Origin: Charina bottae
Taxonomy: Eukaryota; Chordata; Lepidosauria; Squamata; Charinaidae
DNA: 64,000 nucleotides
NCBI GenBank assembly: GCA_023362775.1
Contig: JALMGJ010000006.1
Coordinates: forward strand, 13,402,501-13,466,500
Direction of reading: 5' to 3'
Shown: positions 11,828 to 20,905 of the stretch, piece by piece
Position numbering within the stretch: the stretch's first letter is position 1
Layout: each line of letters begins with the position of its first letter
Notes under the pieces: model-generated
What the model was told of the DNA's origin: nothing
The model's input: the letters and a program-made list of their open reading frames with translations, nothing else
Database searches by the model: none
Program-made: the position numbers and the translations under genes

Positions 11828-12411
11828 GTAAGACGGGCGGGAAGCTGATAAGCCATCAAGGATCGATCAGGCCCGGGGGCAGGGCTGGCCGAGGGGCTCG
11901 GGGGGAAGAAGGGTCCCTGTTGCCTGAGACATCCTCACGCATCCTTCCCCCCCACAATATGGCAGCAATAACAGGCAGGGCCCGAAAGAGAAGGAAAGCC
12001 CCAAGAAAGAGCGGGGATCCTGCACTTTCCACTCTCCAGAAGAGCGTCCCACACTTGGATCCATTTCTGCCAGAGCTTTTGCGGCAGGTGGTGGTCGCTG
12101 TGGTTGTTATTGCTGCCATCTTGCGGGGGGAGGGGGGAAGGATGCGTGAGGATGTCTCGGGCAACAGGGACCCATCTTCCCTCTTCCCCCCCGAGCCCCT
12201 TGGCCAGCCCTGCCCCCGAGCCTGATCGATCCTTGATCGATGGCTGAACAGCTGGGCTTGGAGCGCCCGCTGGACGGAGCGATGTCGAGTCCCCCACCGC
12301 TCCATCCGGCCCCAGCAGCTCTGGGAAGGATGGTTGGACGAGCCTGCTGCAGGCGACCCCCTGCCCGCCCGCCCGCCTCTTAGCCACCCGCCCGCTGGCG
12401 TGGCGTCTTAC

Positions 12412-12511
12412 CTTCTCCGACAAAGTGCAGTGGAAGCTGGGCAGGCGCCAGCGAGGCACTCCTCGTGCTGCGCTCCTGCCGGCGGCTCCTCTCCTTCTGC
12501 TTCTGCCCCAT
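12412..12511 (-). pseudogene. Possible captured first exon, right-arm copy (unknown gene)
   Basis: Reverse-complement partner of 11728-11827. It also starts MGQKQKERSR, has the same 100-bp length without indels and the same GGAGAAG|GTAAGA donor. Several residues differ between arms, so the arms have diverged since duplication. The origin is unknown. Confidence 0.35.
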
Positions 12512-12594
12512 CCCCACCGCCCGCGCTGGGTCTCCCCGGAGCGCCGGGTCTCCCCGGAGCGCCGGGAGCCCTCTCATTGGGCCAGAGCCGCTGG

Positions 12595-13283
12595 ATGTCC
12601 TTTTCTTCTCTTTGCTTCTACCTTTCCCAGTATTAGAGCCTTTTCCAGAGAGCTGGGTCTTCACATAATGTGTCCAAAGTAGGATTATTTGAGCCTGGTC
12701 ATTTGTGTCTCAAATGAGAACTCTTGGTTGCTTTGTTTGATGATCCATCAATTTGTTTTCTTGGCTGTCCACACCATTCTCAGGAGTCTTCTCCAACATC
12801 AAAATTCAAAGGTGTCAATACTTTTCCTATCCTGTTTCTTCAAAGTCCAACTTTTGCTTCTATAGAGTGTCACAGGGAATACCATGGCTTTCTGATCTTT
12901 GTAAGTATAGACGCATCACAACATTTGAATAACTTTACCAAGGCCTTCATGACTGCTCTACCAAGTGCTAGTCTTTGGTGTATTTCCTGTATGCTTGTTC
13001 CTTTACTGTTGATGGTTGATCCTAAAAGGCAGAAGCTATCCAGCACTTCTATATCTTCATTGTCAATTCTAAGGCTGGTTGTTCTACATGTTGTCATTAA
13101 TTTGGTCGTCTTTATATTAAATTTTAGTCCCATTTTTTCACTGTGCTCTTTGACTTAGTACTAGGGCTTGCAGATACTTTGCATTTTTGGCTATCAGGGT
13201 AGTGTCATCAGCACAGCACAGCACAGCACAGCACAGGTTATTGATGTTTCTTCCTCCACTTTTAAAACCATGCTTATCTGTTA
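12595..13283 (-). mobile_element. Degenerate RTE LINE fragment
   Basis: The minus-strand translation gives RTE C-terminal blocks in order: near 13210-13260 GGRNINNL and ADDTTLIAKN (YADD region), then MGLKFNIKTTK, LLGSTINSKG, LALGRAVMKAL, and near 12620-12690 SYFGHIM and LEKALILGKVEAKRR. A CAGCA pentamer run (13214-13238) splits the catalytic motif. The large hAT element is inserted at its right edge (8-bp copy at 13284-13291). Confidence 0.7.
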
Positions 13284-13374
13284 CTCTATCCCAAGGGTCG
13301 GAAATGGCGGCTCGCGAGCCAGATGCGGCTCTTTGGCCCCTTGAGTGTGGCTCTTCCGCAGCTGAACTCACCCC

Positions 13375-13425
13375 CGCCCCTTCCACGTGATTGACCCCCG
13401 CCCGCAAACCCCGCCCCCTGGCTCT
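13375..13425. repeat. Subterminal unit of the hAT element, left side
   Basis: One copy of the unit CCACGTGATTG.CCCCCGCCCGCAAACCCCGCCCC followed by TGGCTCTCG. The same unit in the same orientation is tandemly repeated near the right end of the element (17010-17125). Confidence 0.75.
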
Positions 13426-13560
13426 CGCACTGAGCGAGGCCCGGCGCGGCAGGGAGGCGCTGCTGGCCCGGGACGCGGCGCTGTCGGAGGCGGCGCAGGA
13501 GCGGCTGCAGGGGCTGCCGCGGCTGGAGATGGCGCTGCTCCGCGGCATCCAGGTGCTGGG
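13426..13560 (+). pseudogene. Unrecognised coding-like segment found only on the left side
   Basis: The plus frame reads REALLARDAALSEAAQERL and then GLPRLEMALLRGIQVLGE, an amphipathic helix-like peptide with regular Leu and Ala spacing. It lies outside the inverted arm, so it is a separate segment of unknown origin. It could be a third captured exon or a chance frame in GC-rich DNA. Confidence 0.3.
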
Positions 13561-14013
13561 CGAGGGCGCGGGCCCGGGACGCGAGCGGCAGGGTGGCGCA
13601 GGGCGAAGAGCAGCCTGCTCTCCCCTTGGCCGCCTCCGGTCCGAGCCTGGCTCAGTTCCCCCAGCCGCCGCAGGGTTCGGGTTAGCGGGGGGGGGAGAGG
13701 ACGCCGAACGGCGGGGTGGGGGGATTGATGGGGCAGGAGGGTGCACCCGCTGGCTGGCTGGCTTTCTTCCACCGCCCGCTCTGCACAGGAGCGGAGCGCA
13801 CTGCCAAATCACATCCGCGCCCACCCCTGCCCTTTTCCGAATACCCCCCTCCGATCCTTGGAAGGCGAGGCCCTGGTGGTGTAGGGGGGGGGTGAGGAGG
13901 ATTCTCAGTCGGGAGGGAGAAATCCCCGGGTCTGCGGAGGGCTTTCCGCGCTGCCTTGAGGCGCGCGTGGGCGCCCAGAGCAGGGGAGGAACGGGGAGCG
14001 CCAGGGGACTCAC

Positions 14014-14088
14014 CCACTGCTGCTCGGCTGCCACCTTCCTCCTCCGCTTCAGCCGCCCGCCCGCCGAGTCCCGGCCCTTCAGCCCCCG
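14014..14088 (-). pseudogene. WDR46: Captured WDR46 exon (basic C-terminal segment), left arm
   Basis: The 75-bp exon has acceptor CCCCCAG and donor GTGAGT. It encodes RGLKGRDSAGGRLKRRRKV..., matching the KGRSS...KRKRKV segment near the WDR46 C-terminus. Compared with the right arm, the last codon is TGG instead of CGG. WDR46 is a nucleolar small-subunit processome protein. Confidence 0.65.
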
Positions 14089-14216
14089 CTGGGGGGAGGG
14101 GGGAAGGGACTCAGCGCCCGCACGCCCGGAGCCCGGCAGAGCTGCGTCTCGCCCCGCCCCGCCCTCCCAGAGTGGCCAGCGGAGCGCCACCGGCGCCCAC
14201 CTGCTCGGGCAGGTAC

Positions 14217-14315
14217 CAGCCTCTCTGCATGCTCCTTCCGCTGCTGCTGCTGCAGGGAGACGGCGTCCACCCGGCCCAGCTGCCCGGGGTCCAGGGAGAT
14301 CAGCTCCGGCGGGAT
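14217..14315 (-). pseudogene. WDR46: Captured WDR46 exon (PPELISLDP segment), left arm
   Basis: This is the reverse-complement partner of 16451-16549, with the same 33-codon frame and GTACC donor. It encodes IPPELISLDPGQLGRVDAVS..., resembling [20 protein letters not shown] of WDR46 from memory of the family. Confidence 0.7.
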
Positions 14316-14787
14316 CTTTGGCGAAGAGCGGCCGTGGGGGGGGGACGAGGCAGGCGGCGACAAGCGGCACGAGGCGGGAGGCAAGCGGGTGGGGCGGAGG
14401 ACGCGTTTCTCTTCCTTCCCCCTCTTTAAAGCGGCTTACCTGGGCTTTGGGTTCCCACACCCAGCTCCCACAAACCCGCCACCGCAGCAGCGCAAACCCA
14501 CTTCTTCCTTCCTGCTCCACTGGGTGCCAAGCCCGGGCGATTCTCCTGCCGATTTGATCAAAGCGGGGCGGGGGGGTAGGGGTTGGTGAGTAGAAGCACT
14601 GGGTAGACCCGCGCGCGTGCGCGCACACCTTTGGAGAAAAATAATCGGCAAGGGATTCACGCCGAAGTTTTTTAAATCTCCCCCCACCACCCAAACACAC
14701 GCGTGCGCATACACACACCCTCCTCCCCCTCTCCCTCCCTCCCTTTCTCTCATAACCAACCCCCCATACACACACACACACACACAC

Positions 14788-15990
14788 GTTAGGAGACCGC
14801 CCACCGCACAACTAAGACCCCATTCGATTTAAAGAGAGACTGCATTCAGAGGCTGACATTCATTCAATAGATAGAGCGATCATAAGCAGGCTGTGCGACG
14901 GGCGTGCTCGCCCTTTCTTCCCCTGTTCTGGTTCCTGCCACTCGGGTTGCGCTCGTCTCTTTCGCTGGAGGGAAATAACTTAAGGATGTTAAATCAGAGA
15001 ATCTTTCCGGGCATGGTTTTATTCCTGATGTTTTTCTGCCACTTCATAGAAGATCAAACAGCGCAGGGCAAGATACAATTCACACCTTTCCCTGCCGACG
15101 TGCCTCTGTCTCTCTCTGTCTGTCACTCTACCCCTCCCACTCCAGGGTTCTTCTTCAGTCCACCCGACGCCCGCAAAGCTCCAGCCCTAAACTCAAATAG
15201 GGCTTCCCACTGAACTCCCGGGGGCTTCCGCTTGAAAGAAGAAACCCACTTAGGATCGCTTTGCGCGGGGGGCATTTTGTGGATGCGGAGGCAGGAGAGC
15301 AGGGCAACCCATGTTTGGCACCGAATTCGCTGGGCAGAGAATCCCTCTCCTCGCCAGCTTTATCATCTTAACCGCCTTCTCCATCATTAGCTCTCAAGGG
15401 CTTTTTAAAAAGCTTGTGTCGCTGCTGCCTGGCTAAACTTCCAGCATCAGCTAAGAACTTTTCCGAGTTTGGCCACTGCGGAGGTCTCACCCTGCGTGTG
15501 ATTTATCCACGTATTTACATTTCTAAAATCACTGAGCCCGCTTCCTTCTACGGGTGCAAAATAATCTTCGGATTATGCCTCACACTTCCGGGCGCGGGTG
15601 GGGGAGAGAGAAAGAGAGAAGGAAGGAGACTTTAAGTTTGGAGAATTTTCTTTGTGCTCCTGCTTGTCCTCCTCCAGTTTCATGCCATTCTGGGAAGGAA
15701 CTTCGGAGGGCTGCCTTTCACAGTTGCAAAGCATGCCTTGCAACACCAATCTAGACTAGCCGTTCCAGACGAAATAAGTCTCCCCTTCAGTGCAGTGGAA
15801 CTTGCTTCCAGGTAAGCGAGTGAAAGATCGCACCCCTGAGCTTCGTTTAAAGCACAGTAAACGAAACTCAAATATTGGCAACTGAAAAAAGTCTCCTCCA
15901 CCCCGACATTGGTTTGCAATGTCCCTCCCTCGCGGAGGGAGGCAAACAGGCAGGCAAGTGGGGGGGGCGGCCCGGGCCTCCTCCTCCTCC
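14788..15990. other. Spacer of the fold-back hAT
   Basis: Unique sequence of about 1.2 kb between the arms. It has a promoter/5' UTR-like and exon 1 segment resembling FST, followed by sequence that could be FST intron 1. A further donor-like CTTCCAG|GTAAGC occurs at about 15807-15816. The GC content drops compared with the arms. The rest is unassigned. Confidence 0.6.
14986..15067 (+). pseudogene. FST: Captured follistatin exon 1 (signal peptide)
   Basis: An ATG in good context (taaggATG) opens MLNQRIFPGM followed by a hydrophobic run VLFLMFFCHF and EDQTAQ. As I recall the family, bird follistatin starts MLNQRI.PGM and its signal peptide ends ED.TAQ, just before the exon 1 boundary in phase 1. 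Here the frame meets CAGG|GCAAGA, a GC-type donor in the same phase. No later FST exon (AGNCWLRQ...) is present anywhere in the window, so this is a copied fragment and not the FST gene. About 100 bp upstream looks like its 5' UTR. Confidence 0.75.
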
Positions 15991-16450
15991 TGTGTGTGTG
16001 TGTATGGGGGGGTTGGTTATGAGAGAAAGGGAGGGAGGGAGGGGGAGGGTGTATGCGCGCGTGTGTGTTCGGGTGGTGGTGGGAGATTTAAAAAACTTCG
16101 GTGTGAATCCCTTGCCGATTATTTTTCTCCAAAGGTGTGCGCGCATGCGCGCGGGTCTACCCAGTGCTTCTACTCACCAACCCCTACCCCCCCCGCCCCG
16201 CTTTGATCAAATCGGCAGGAGAATCGCCCGGGCTTGGCACCCAGTGGAGCAGGAAGGAAGAAGTGGGTTTGCGCTGCTGCGGTGGCGGGTTTGTGGGAGC
16301 TGGGTGTGGGAACCCAAAGCCCAGGTGAGCCGCTTTAAAGAGGGGGAAGGAAGAGAAACGCGTCCTCCGCCCTACCCGCTTGCCTCCCGCCTCGTGCCGC
16401 TTGTCGCCGCCTGCCTCGTCCCCCCCCCCCACGGCCGCTCTTCGCCAAAG

Positions 16451-16549
16451 ATCCCGCCGGAGCTGATCTCCCTGGACCCCGGGCAGCTGGGCCGGGTGGA
16501 CGCCGTCTCCCTGCAGCAGCAGCAGCGGAAGGAGCGTGCAGAGAGGCTG
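16451..16549 (+). pseudogene. WDR46: Captured WDR46 exon (PPELISLDP segment), right arm
   Basis: The exon encodes IPPELISLDPGQLGRVDAVS then LQQQQRKERAERL and ends at CTG|GTACC. Residue pattern and exon end agree with the WDR46 region after the WD-repeat propeller (AELICLDP..., EQIERL). Upstream, KIPP is preceded by a C-rich tract that may serve as the acceptor. No propeller exons accompany it, so it is a 3' fragment. Confidence 0.7.
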
Positions 16550-16677
16550 GTACCTGCCTGAGCAGGTGGGCGCCGGTGGCGCTCCGCTGGCCACTCTGGG
16601 AGGGCGGGGCGGGGCGAGACGCAGCTCTGCTGGGCTCCGGGCGTGCAGGCGCTGAGTCCCTGCCCCCCTCCCCCCAG

Positions 16678-16752
16678 CGGGGGCTGAAGGGCCGGGACTC
16701 GGCGGGCGGGCGGCTGAAGCGGAGGAGGAAGGTGGCAGCCGAGCAGCAGCGG
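16678..16752 (+). pseudogene. WDR46: Captured WDR46 exon (KRRRKV segment), right arm
   Basis: Acceptor cccccag, donor CGG|gtgagt, 25 codons in one frame: RGLKGRDSAGGRLKRRRKVA then AEQQR. The lysine/arginine-rich block corresponds to the basic tail of WDR46 before its last exon. Confidence 0.7.
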
Positions 16753-16815
16753 GTGAGTCCCCTGGCGCTCCCCGTTCCTCCCCTGCCCCGGCTCCGCCCT
16801 GGCTCCTTGGTTCAG

Positions 16816-16960
16816 AACAGCTTGGCTGCCGAGGCAGAGGCGCAGCCGGCGCCCTCCGAAGCTGGAGCCCCCGCAGCCCGCAGATCGGCGCTGGATCACT
16901 TCCGGAAATGGGGGGAAAGGCCGGCCGCCTTCTGCAGGCAAGGAGGGAGGGGCGGGAAGC
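16816..16960 (+). pseudogene. WDR46: Captured WDR46 last exon, right side only
   Basis: The acceptor is ccttggttcag and the phase continues from the previous exon. The peptide is NSLAAEAEAQ... then RRSALDHFRK, matching the WDR46 ending (ARPSALDRFVR in human, as recalled). Here the frame reads on past the expected stop (KWGERPAAF...), so the native terminus is lost or altered. No copy of this exon exists in the left arm. Confidence 0.7.
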
Positions 16961-17009
16961 CGGTGGGGGGGGAAACTGCTACATGGGCCCTCCCACGCAC
17001 CCCAATAAG

Positions 17010-17125
17010 CCACGTGATTGGCCCCGCCCGCAAACCCCGCCCCCTTCCACGTGATTGGCCCCCGCCCGCAAACCCCGCCCCCTTCCACGCGATTGGCCCC
17101 CGCCCGCAAACCCCGCCCCCTGGCT
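17010..17125. repeat. Three subterminal tandem units of the hAT element
   Basis: Unit of about 37 bp: CCACGTGATTGGCCCC followed by CGCCCGCAAACCCCGCCCCCTT, in three near-identical copies, the last with CCACGCGATT. The reverse complement of this unit forms the core of the 26.2-kb MITE. Subterminal repeats are commonly bound by hAT transposases. Confidence 0.85.
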
Positions 17126-17242
17126 CTCGAGCACTTCAAAATGTGCACGAGCATATCAAAATGGCTCCCGGCAAAAAAAGTTTGCCGACCCCTGCTCTAT
17201 CCAATAAGGTTGAAAGAGTAGGGGGAATCTAAGAGTAATCCA

Positions 17243-17870
17243 CAATTCTTGTTGTGTCCCAGTTGTGCCCCTTCCTAGACCATGAGGCTCTACTCACTGT
17301 CACTCATGCCCTGGTCACCTCCAGACTGGATTACTGTAATGCGCTCTACATGGGGCTGCCCTTGAAGAGCATTTGGAAGCTTCAACTGGTGCAGAGTGCA
17401 GCTGCGTGGACAGTTATGTGCGCCCCTAGGACTGGGCATGTTACATCTCTGTTCTGCGAGCTGCACTGGCTGCCAGTTTGTTTCTGGATGCAATTCAAGG
17501 TACTGATTTTGACCTTTAAAACGCTACATGGCATGGGACCAGGCTGTTTGAGGGACCGCCTCTTTCCAATCATATCTACCCATCCCATCAAGTCAAGCAG
17601 GACGGGTATGCTGTGTGTCCCATCTACTAAGGAGGTCCATCTGGTGGGACCCAGACAGCATGCCTTTTCTGCTGTGGCCCCCACCCTTTGGAACATCATT
17701 CCCCCTAAGATAAGGTTGGCCCCATCCCTGTCGGCTTTCTGGAAAGCCCTGAAAACTTGGTTTTTCCATCAACCTTGGGGATCCCATGGTGAGCCTGCAA
17801 GATGGTTATATGATGTGAAATGATTGTTGTTCTTCCGCACTCTTGGGTTTTTACGCTTTTTATTTATTTT
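17243..17870 (+). mobile_element. 3' end of a CR1/L2-clade LINE
   Basis: The plus frame 17254-17823 is open for 189 codons and reads LDYCNALYMGLPLKSIWKLQ, then ELHWLPV, FKVLILTFKTLHGMGPGCL and AFSAVAPTLWN...PSLSAFWKALKTWFF. This is the conserved C-terminal domain of CR1/L2-type reverse transcriptases. The RT core is absent (5' truncation). The end is AT-rich without a clear tail. Confidence 0.75.
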
Positions 17871-18424
17871 TGTTTATTTTTATTAATATACCATGATGAT
17901 GAATATATATAAGCTAAGCAATGTTAACAAAGCATGAATGTGAGTAGGTACATTTTTTCTGTATCTATATGGAGGTATGAAAGCAATACCCAATGCTGAA
18001 TGTGCCGCTCTCTTTTTCTTCTACTCTCTTCTATGCAACAAAAGTTTGTATATCAAATAAAGAAGCTTTATTCATGGAAACCTCTTTTCATACATATGGA
18101 TTTTTTTTGGAACACATATATTAACACAATAATTATGAATATATAATGTATATCTGTCTACCTTAATACAGGTAGACCATCCAGGTTGGAATTTATTATC
18201 ACAGTATTTCAATACCTGGATTTGGAAAATTAAGACATTCTTATGTTCATGGATTTGCAGAGCACCTCTAGGATAGATAGAAAAGCTTTCTTTTAAATAT
18301 TTTGAGGGGGAACTGGATGCCTTTGTACTATATATTTCAATGTTCTTGTTGAAATTAAAATTATATTCCACGTGTTGGTGGGGAGTGTTATGTGACTTAT
18401 AATAATGTCAACTTATTTTCATAG
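17871..18424. other. PLCZ1 intron end, no recognised feature
   Basis: AT-rich sequence up to the acceptor acttattttcatag at 18424. Nothing else recognised. Confidence 0.5.
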
Positions 18425-18646
18425 GCACTAAAATTCAAAATTATGATAAAAAATAAAAAAATTGGAACACTTGAAGAAACACTTGGAAGGAAAGGCCTGG
18501 ACAGCCATGGTCAAACAGGAGAGTTTGAAGAAGAGGAAACAAGTGATGATGAGCCAGATAATGAGCTTAAACGCCCTAAACAACTTCCGTTTTTGAAAAG
18601 ACGAGCGCTTTGGAAAAGCTCAGTTCCCCCCAGAAAAAAACAAAAA
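18425..18646 (+). CDS. PLCZ1: PLCZ1 exon: X-Y linker
   Basis: The phase-zero exon of 74 codons runs from ALKFKIMIKNKKIGTLEET to a strongly charged linker. An acidic run (EFEEEETSDDEPDNE) is followed by a basic segment (KRPKQLPFLKRR... PPRKKQK). In mammalian PLC zeta the linker is mainly basic and helps bind PIP2 membranes; in delta-type PLCs it is acidic and autoinhibitory. This exon has both. The donor is AAA|gtatgt. Confidence 0.93.
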
Positions 18647-20905
18647 GTATGTATGTGAAATTAAGTTTTCAAACAAAAATAGATCTTTCTTAATTGAATA
18701 ATTCACATTTGAAGATCTTTCTTGATCCTCAAAGATTAGAAAAGTTCTGCCTCAAAGGAAGATTAGTCAGCTTCAAAGTTCGTTTATATGATGGATGTGC
18801 AGTTATAAACCATGCATTAGTATTTATTTCAATTAGGTTTGCTATTTTTCATTTACCAGAGCTGATGCAACTTGCTTCTCTTAGGGCTATGAGCAGAGAG
18901 ATGTATGAAGAAGAATGTGAAGGTCAAGAAATGTTGGAAAGTTTGTATGTTCAGCATTGCTTAGTGATGAACTAATTTCAGGAATTAATAATAATAATTT
19001 CACTTTGGATCCCAGATATACAGCTTATTCTGTTCTGCATGTCTGCTGTCTTTTAAGTTCAAGGCCTTTTAGTGTACACCTAGCTTTGTATAAAATACCT
19101 CAGAATATATTAGTGGTGATTAAGTATTTGTGCTTTCTAAACCATTTAAGGTTATAGCAAGATGATTGTTGGGCTTTAATTGATTCCAGGCTTTTTTTGA
19201 TGGAATGGATTGAGAGTGTAATTTGGAAAATTGAATTCAAATAGATCCATTCTCATGGTCTAACCTTCTTCTGTACTCTAAGCTGAAGTCTATGGGGCAT
19301 TCAGGTCAGGCATGGCAAGAATTTAGGTCACACAGGAAGTTGTCAGAACCACAGGTAGCTCACTGTGTAGTTGGATACACAGATAGAGAAGACTCTTAAG
19401 TGAGCACAGAGTGTTATTTTGTCCCTTGTTTAGAGACAGACCAAGGGTGTAAGAAATCCTGGATGTATATGAAATAGCACTGGGTTGAAATATTCAGCTC
19501 AGCTTTTTTATTCATATTTGAGGCATGGGTGGTAATTTTTCACATATTGTAGAACTGGATAAATTGTGGGGTGAGGGATAGTTAGCATAAAGTAATGGAT
19601 AACTTTTTTCTTTTAAAACTGAATAATTGAAGCTGCTGTTTACATCATTGTTTGTTTTGCTGATAGTTAAAAAAAGCCTTCCTTATTGTAAAATAAGTAG
19701 CCCTCCTGCAGGTCATGAAGCCCTCCTCCTCCCCTGCCTCCAGCATTCTTTCCCCACCCTTGTGGGAAATGACTGTCAGGTGGAGTAGAGGTTGGGAAGG
19801 AGGAAGAATGCTCAACTATCATGTGAAGCCCCATTTCTTTGAAGAGAGCGTGTTTAGCAGTTAAAGGATCTTCAGGAGAGGGAGCCAAAATTCTCTGTAA
19901 TGAAACTCAAGTTGCAGTGGGTGGGAGTTCCTTGCATTAGAATTTTGCAGAGATGCAGAGCTACTCCTAAGGATCAGAACATTGGGGCCTCCATGTCCCG
20001 TTTAGCGGGATAGCTCTTCAGGCAAATGATTACTGTGGTAGCAGAGAAACCAAATCCTCGGAGTCCAAAGAGCCCTTTGTCATGGTAGATACAAATATTA
20101 CTCCATCTTTTCCAACATGCTCTGTTTGGAGTGCTTGGATATAACTCCAGCTGAAGCTACCTGCCATCAACTGCCACTGCTGAGACTGCAGAGGGAGAGG
20201 AAAAAGCAGCCCACAGTGCTTAGTTTCAGCACAGTGATCATCTGAACACTTTAACCAGAGCTCACATTTGCTTCTTTCTTTCTCCTCTCAGGCTCTTCAT
20301 TTGTATCATGCATTTGAGATTGTAAACCTGTGAACAGGCATTTTATTTGAGAACTTTGGAAGGTACTTCAGGATCTTTTTTAGGTTGAAGATTGGGGTAA
20401 AAATGCTCTAAATAAACAATAACACACACTTTTGTACACACATACATATGTGGCATTTTAATAACCTATCAACACGTTTTTGGGGCCAGTATTATAATGT
20501 CAGTATTATTGGTGGGGAAATTGAGAGACAGGACTTGCCTAATGCCACCCAGTCAAACAACTGAGATGAATTTTGAACTGGGATTTTCTGGCTCACAGCT
20601 GATGCGCTAAACCACTGTGTTACATACTACTATACATTTACTAATTCTTTATATTTTCAGTGATAAACCATTCCATTCCTTCCTTAGCATGAAGGGCCCC
20701 CATGAAGATTTGCAGAACTCTATATAGATAGTGGAAACTGGTATTATGTAGTATTAAAGAACTAGATTAGGAGTTGGGAGATGGTAGTTCAGATCGTCAT
20801 TAAATCACAAAGTCCATTGGGTCGGTCACTATCTCTGGGCAGTTGTAAGAAAAAGGAAGAGAATGATATAACTGCCCATATATACTATGTATGTATGTAT
20901 GTAAA
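18647..20905. other. PLCZ1 intron, mostly unassigned
   Basis: No exon was recognised. Near 20470-20640 a stretch (ccagtattataatgtcagtat... ctgatgcgctaaaccactgtg) may be an old SINE remnant. A TATG run precedes the BovB copy. Confidence 0.4.

Larger units (their letters stand above)
11661..12594. repeat. GC-rich inverted repeat (smaller fold-back)
   Basis: The left arm (about 11661-11972) recurs in reverse complement at about 12110-12594, with a roughly 130-bp spacer. The right arm has an extra block of about 150 bp (12240-12400) and a duplicated 19-bp unit near 12530-12560. Shared landmarks are GGGGCAGAAGCAGAAGGAGA, GGAGAAGGTAAGACG, GGATCGATCAGG and CATCCTCACGCATCCTTCC. The right edge abuts an RTE fragment. 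No transposon ends were found that enclose the whole structure. Confidence 0.85.
13977..14787. repeat. Left arm of the large inverted repeat
   Basis: The arm matches 15991-16790 in reverse complement nearly base for base. Its inner end is CCCCCCATACACACAC (against GTGTGTATGGGGGG) and its outer end lies at CAGGGGAGGAACGGGGAGCG. It contains WDR46 exons on the minus strand. Confidence 0.9.
15991..16790. repeat. Right arm of the large inverted repeat
   Basis: Reverse-complement partner of 13977-14787. Landmarks are GGGAGATTTAAAAAACTTCG, CCGATTATTTTTCTCCAAAG and the WDR46 exons. Beyond 16790 the right side continues into further WDR46 sequence that the left side lacks, so this arm is closer to the original capture. 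Confidence 0.9.
13292..17194. mobile_element. Fold-back hAT-type transposon carrying captured host exons
   Basis: The ends are CAAGGGTCGGAAA (left) and the inverse of CAGGGGTCGGCAAA (right). The flanks are an exact 8-bp direct repeat ctctatcc (13284-13291 and 17195-17202), the hAT hallmark. The 3903-bp element is very GC-rich against AT-rich surroundings and encodes no recognisable transposase. Inside are inverted arms (13977-14787 and 15991-16790), a unique spacer with FST exon 1, WDR46 exons, and subterminal repeats. The long minus-strand frame across 13138-14811 is a GC artefact. It lies in the PLCZ1 intron between the last X-domain exon and the linker exon. Confidence 0.85.

Noticed and set aside
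13138..14811. 557-codon minus-strand open frame
   Set aside because: It runs across transposon end, inverted arm, introns and an RTE fragment; length is due to GC-rich, stop-poor DNA.
14893..15213. Longer frame including the FST-like peptide as a complete gene
   Set aside because: Only the part from 14986 to 15067 resembles FST; the rest is upstream UTR or intron and no further FST exon exists here.
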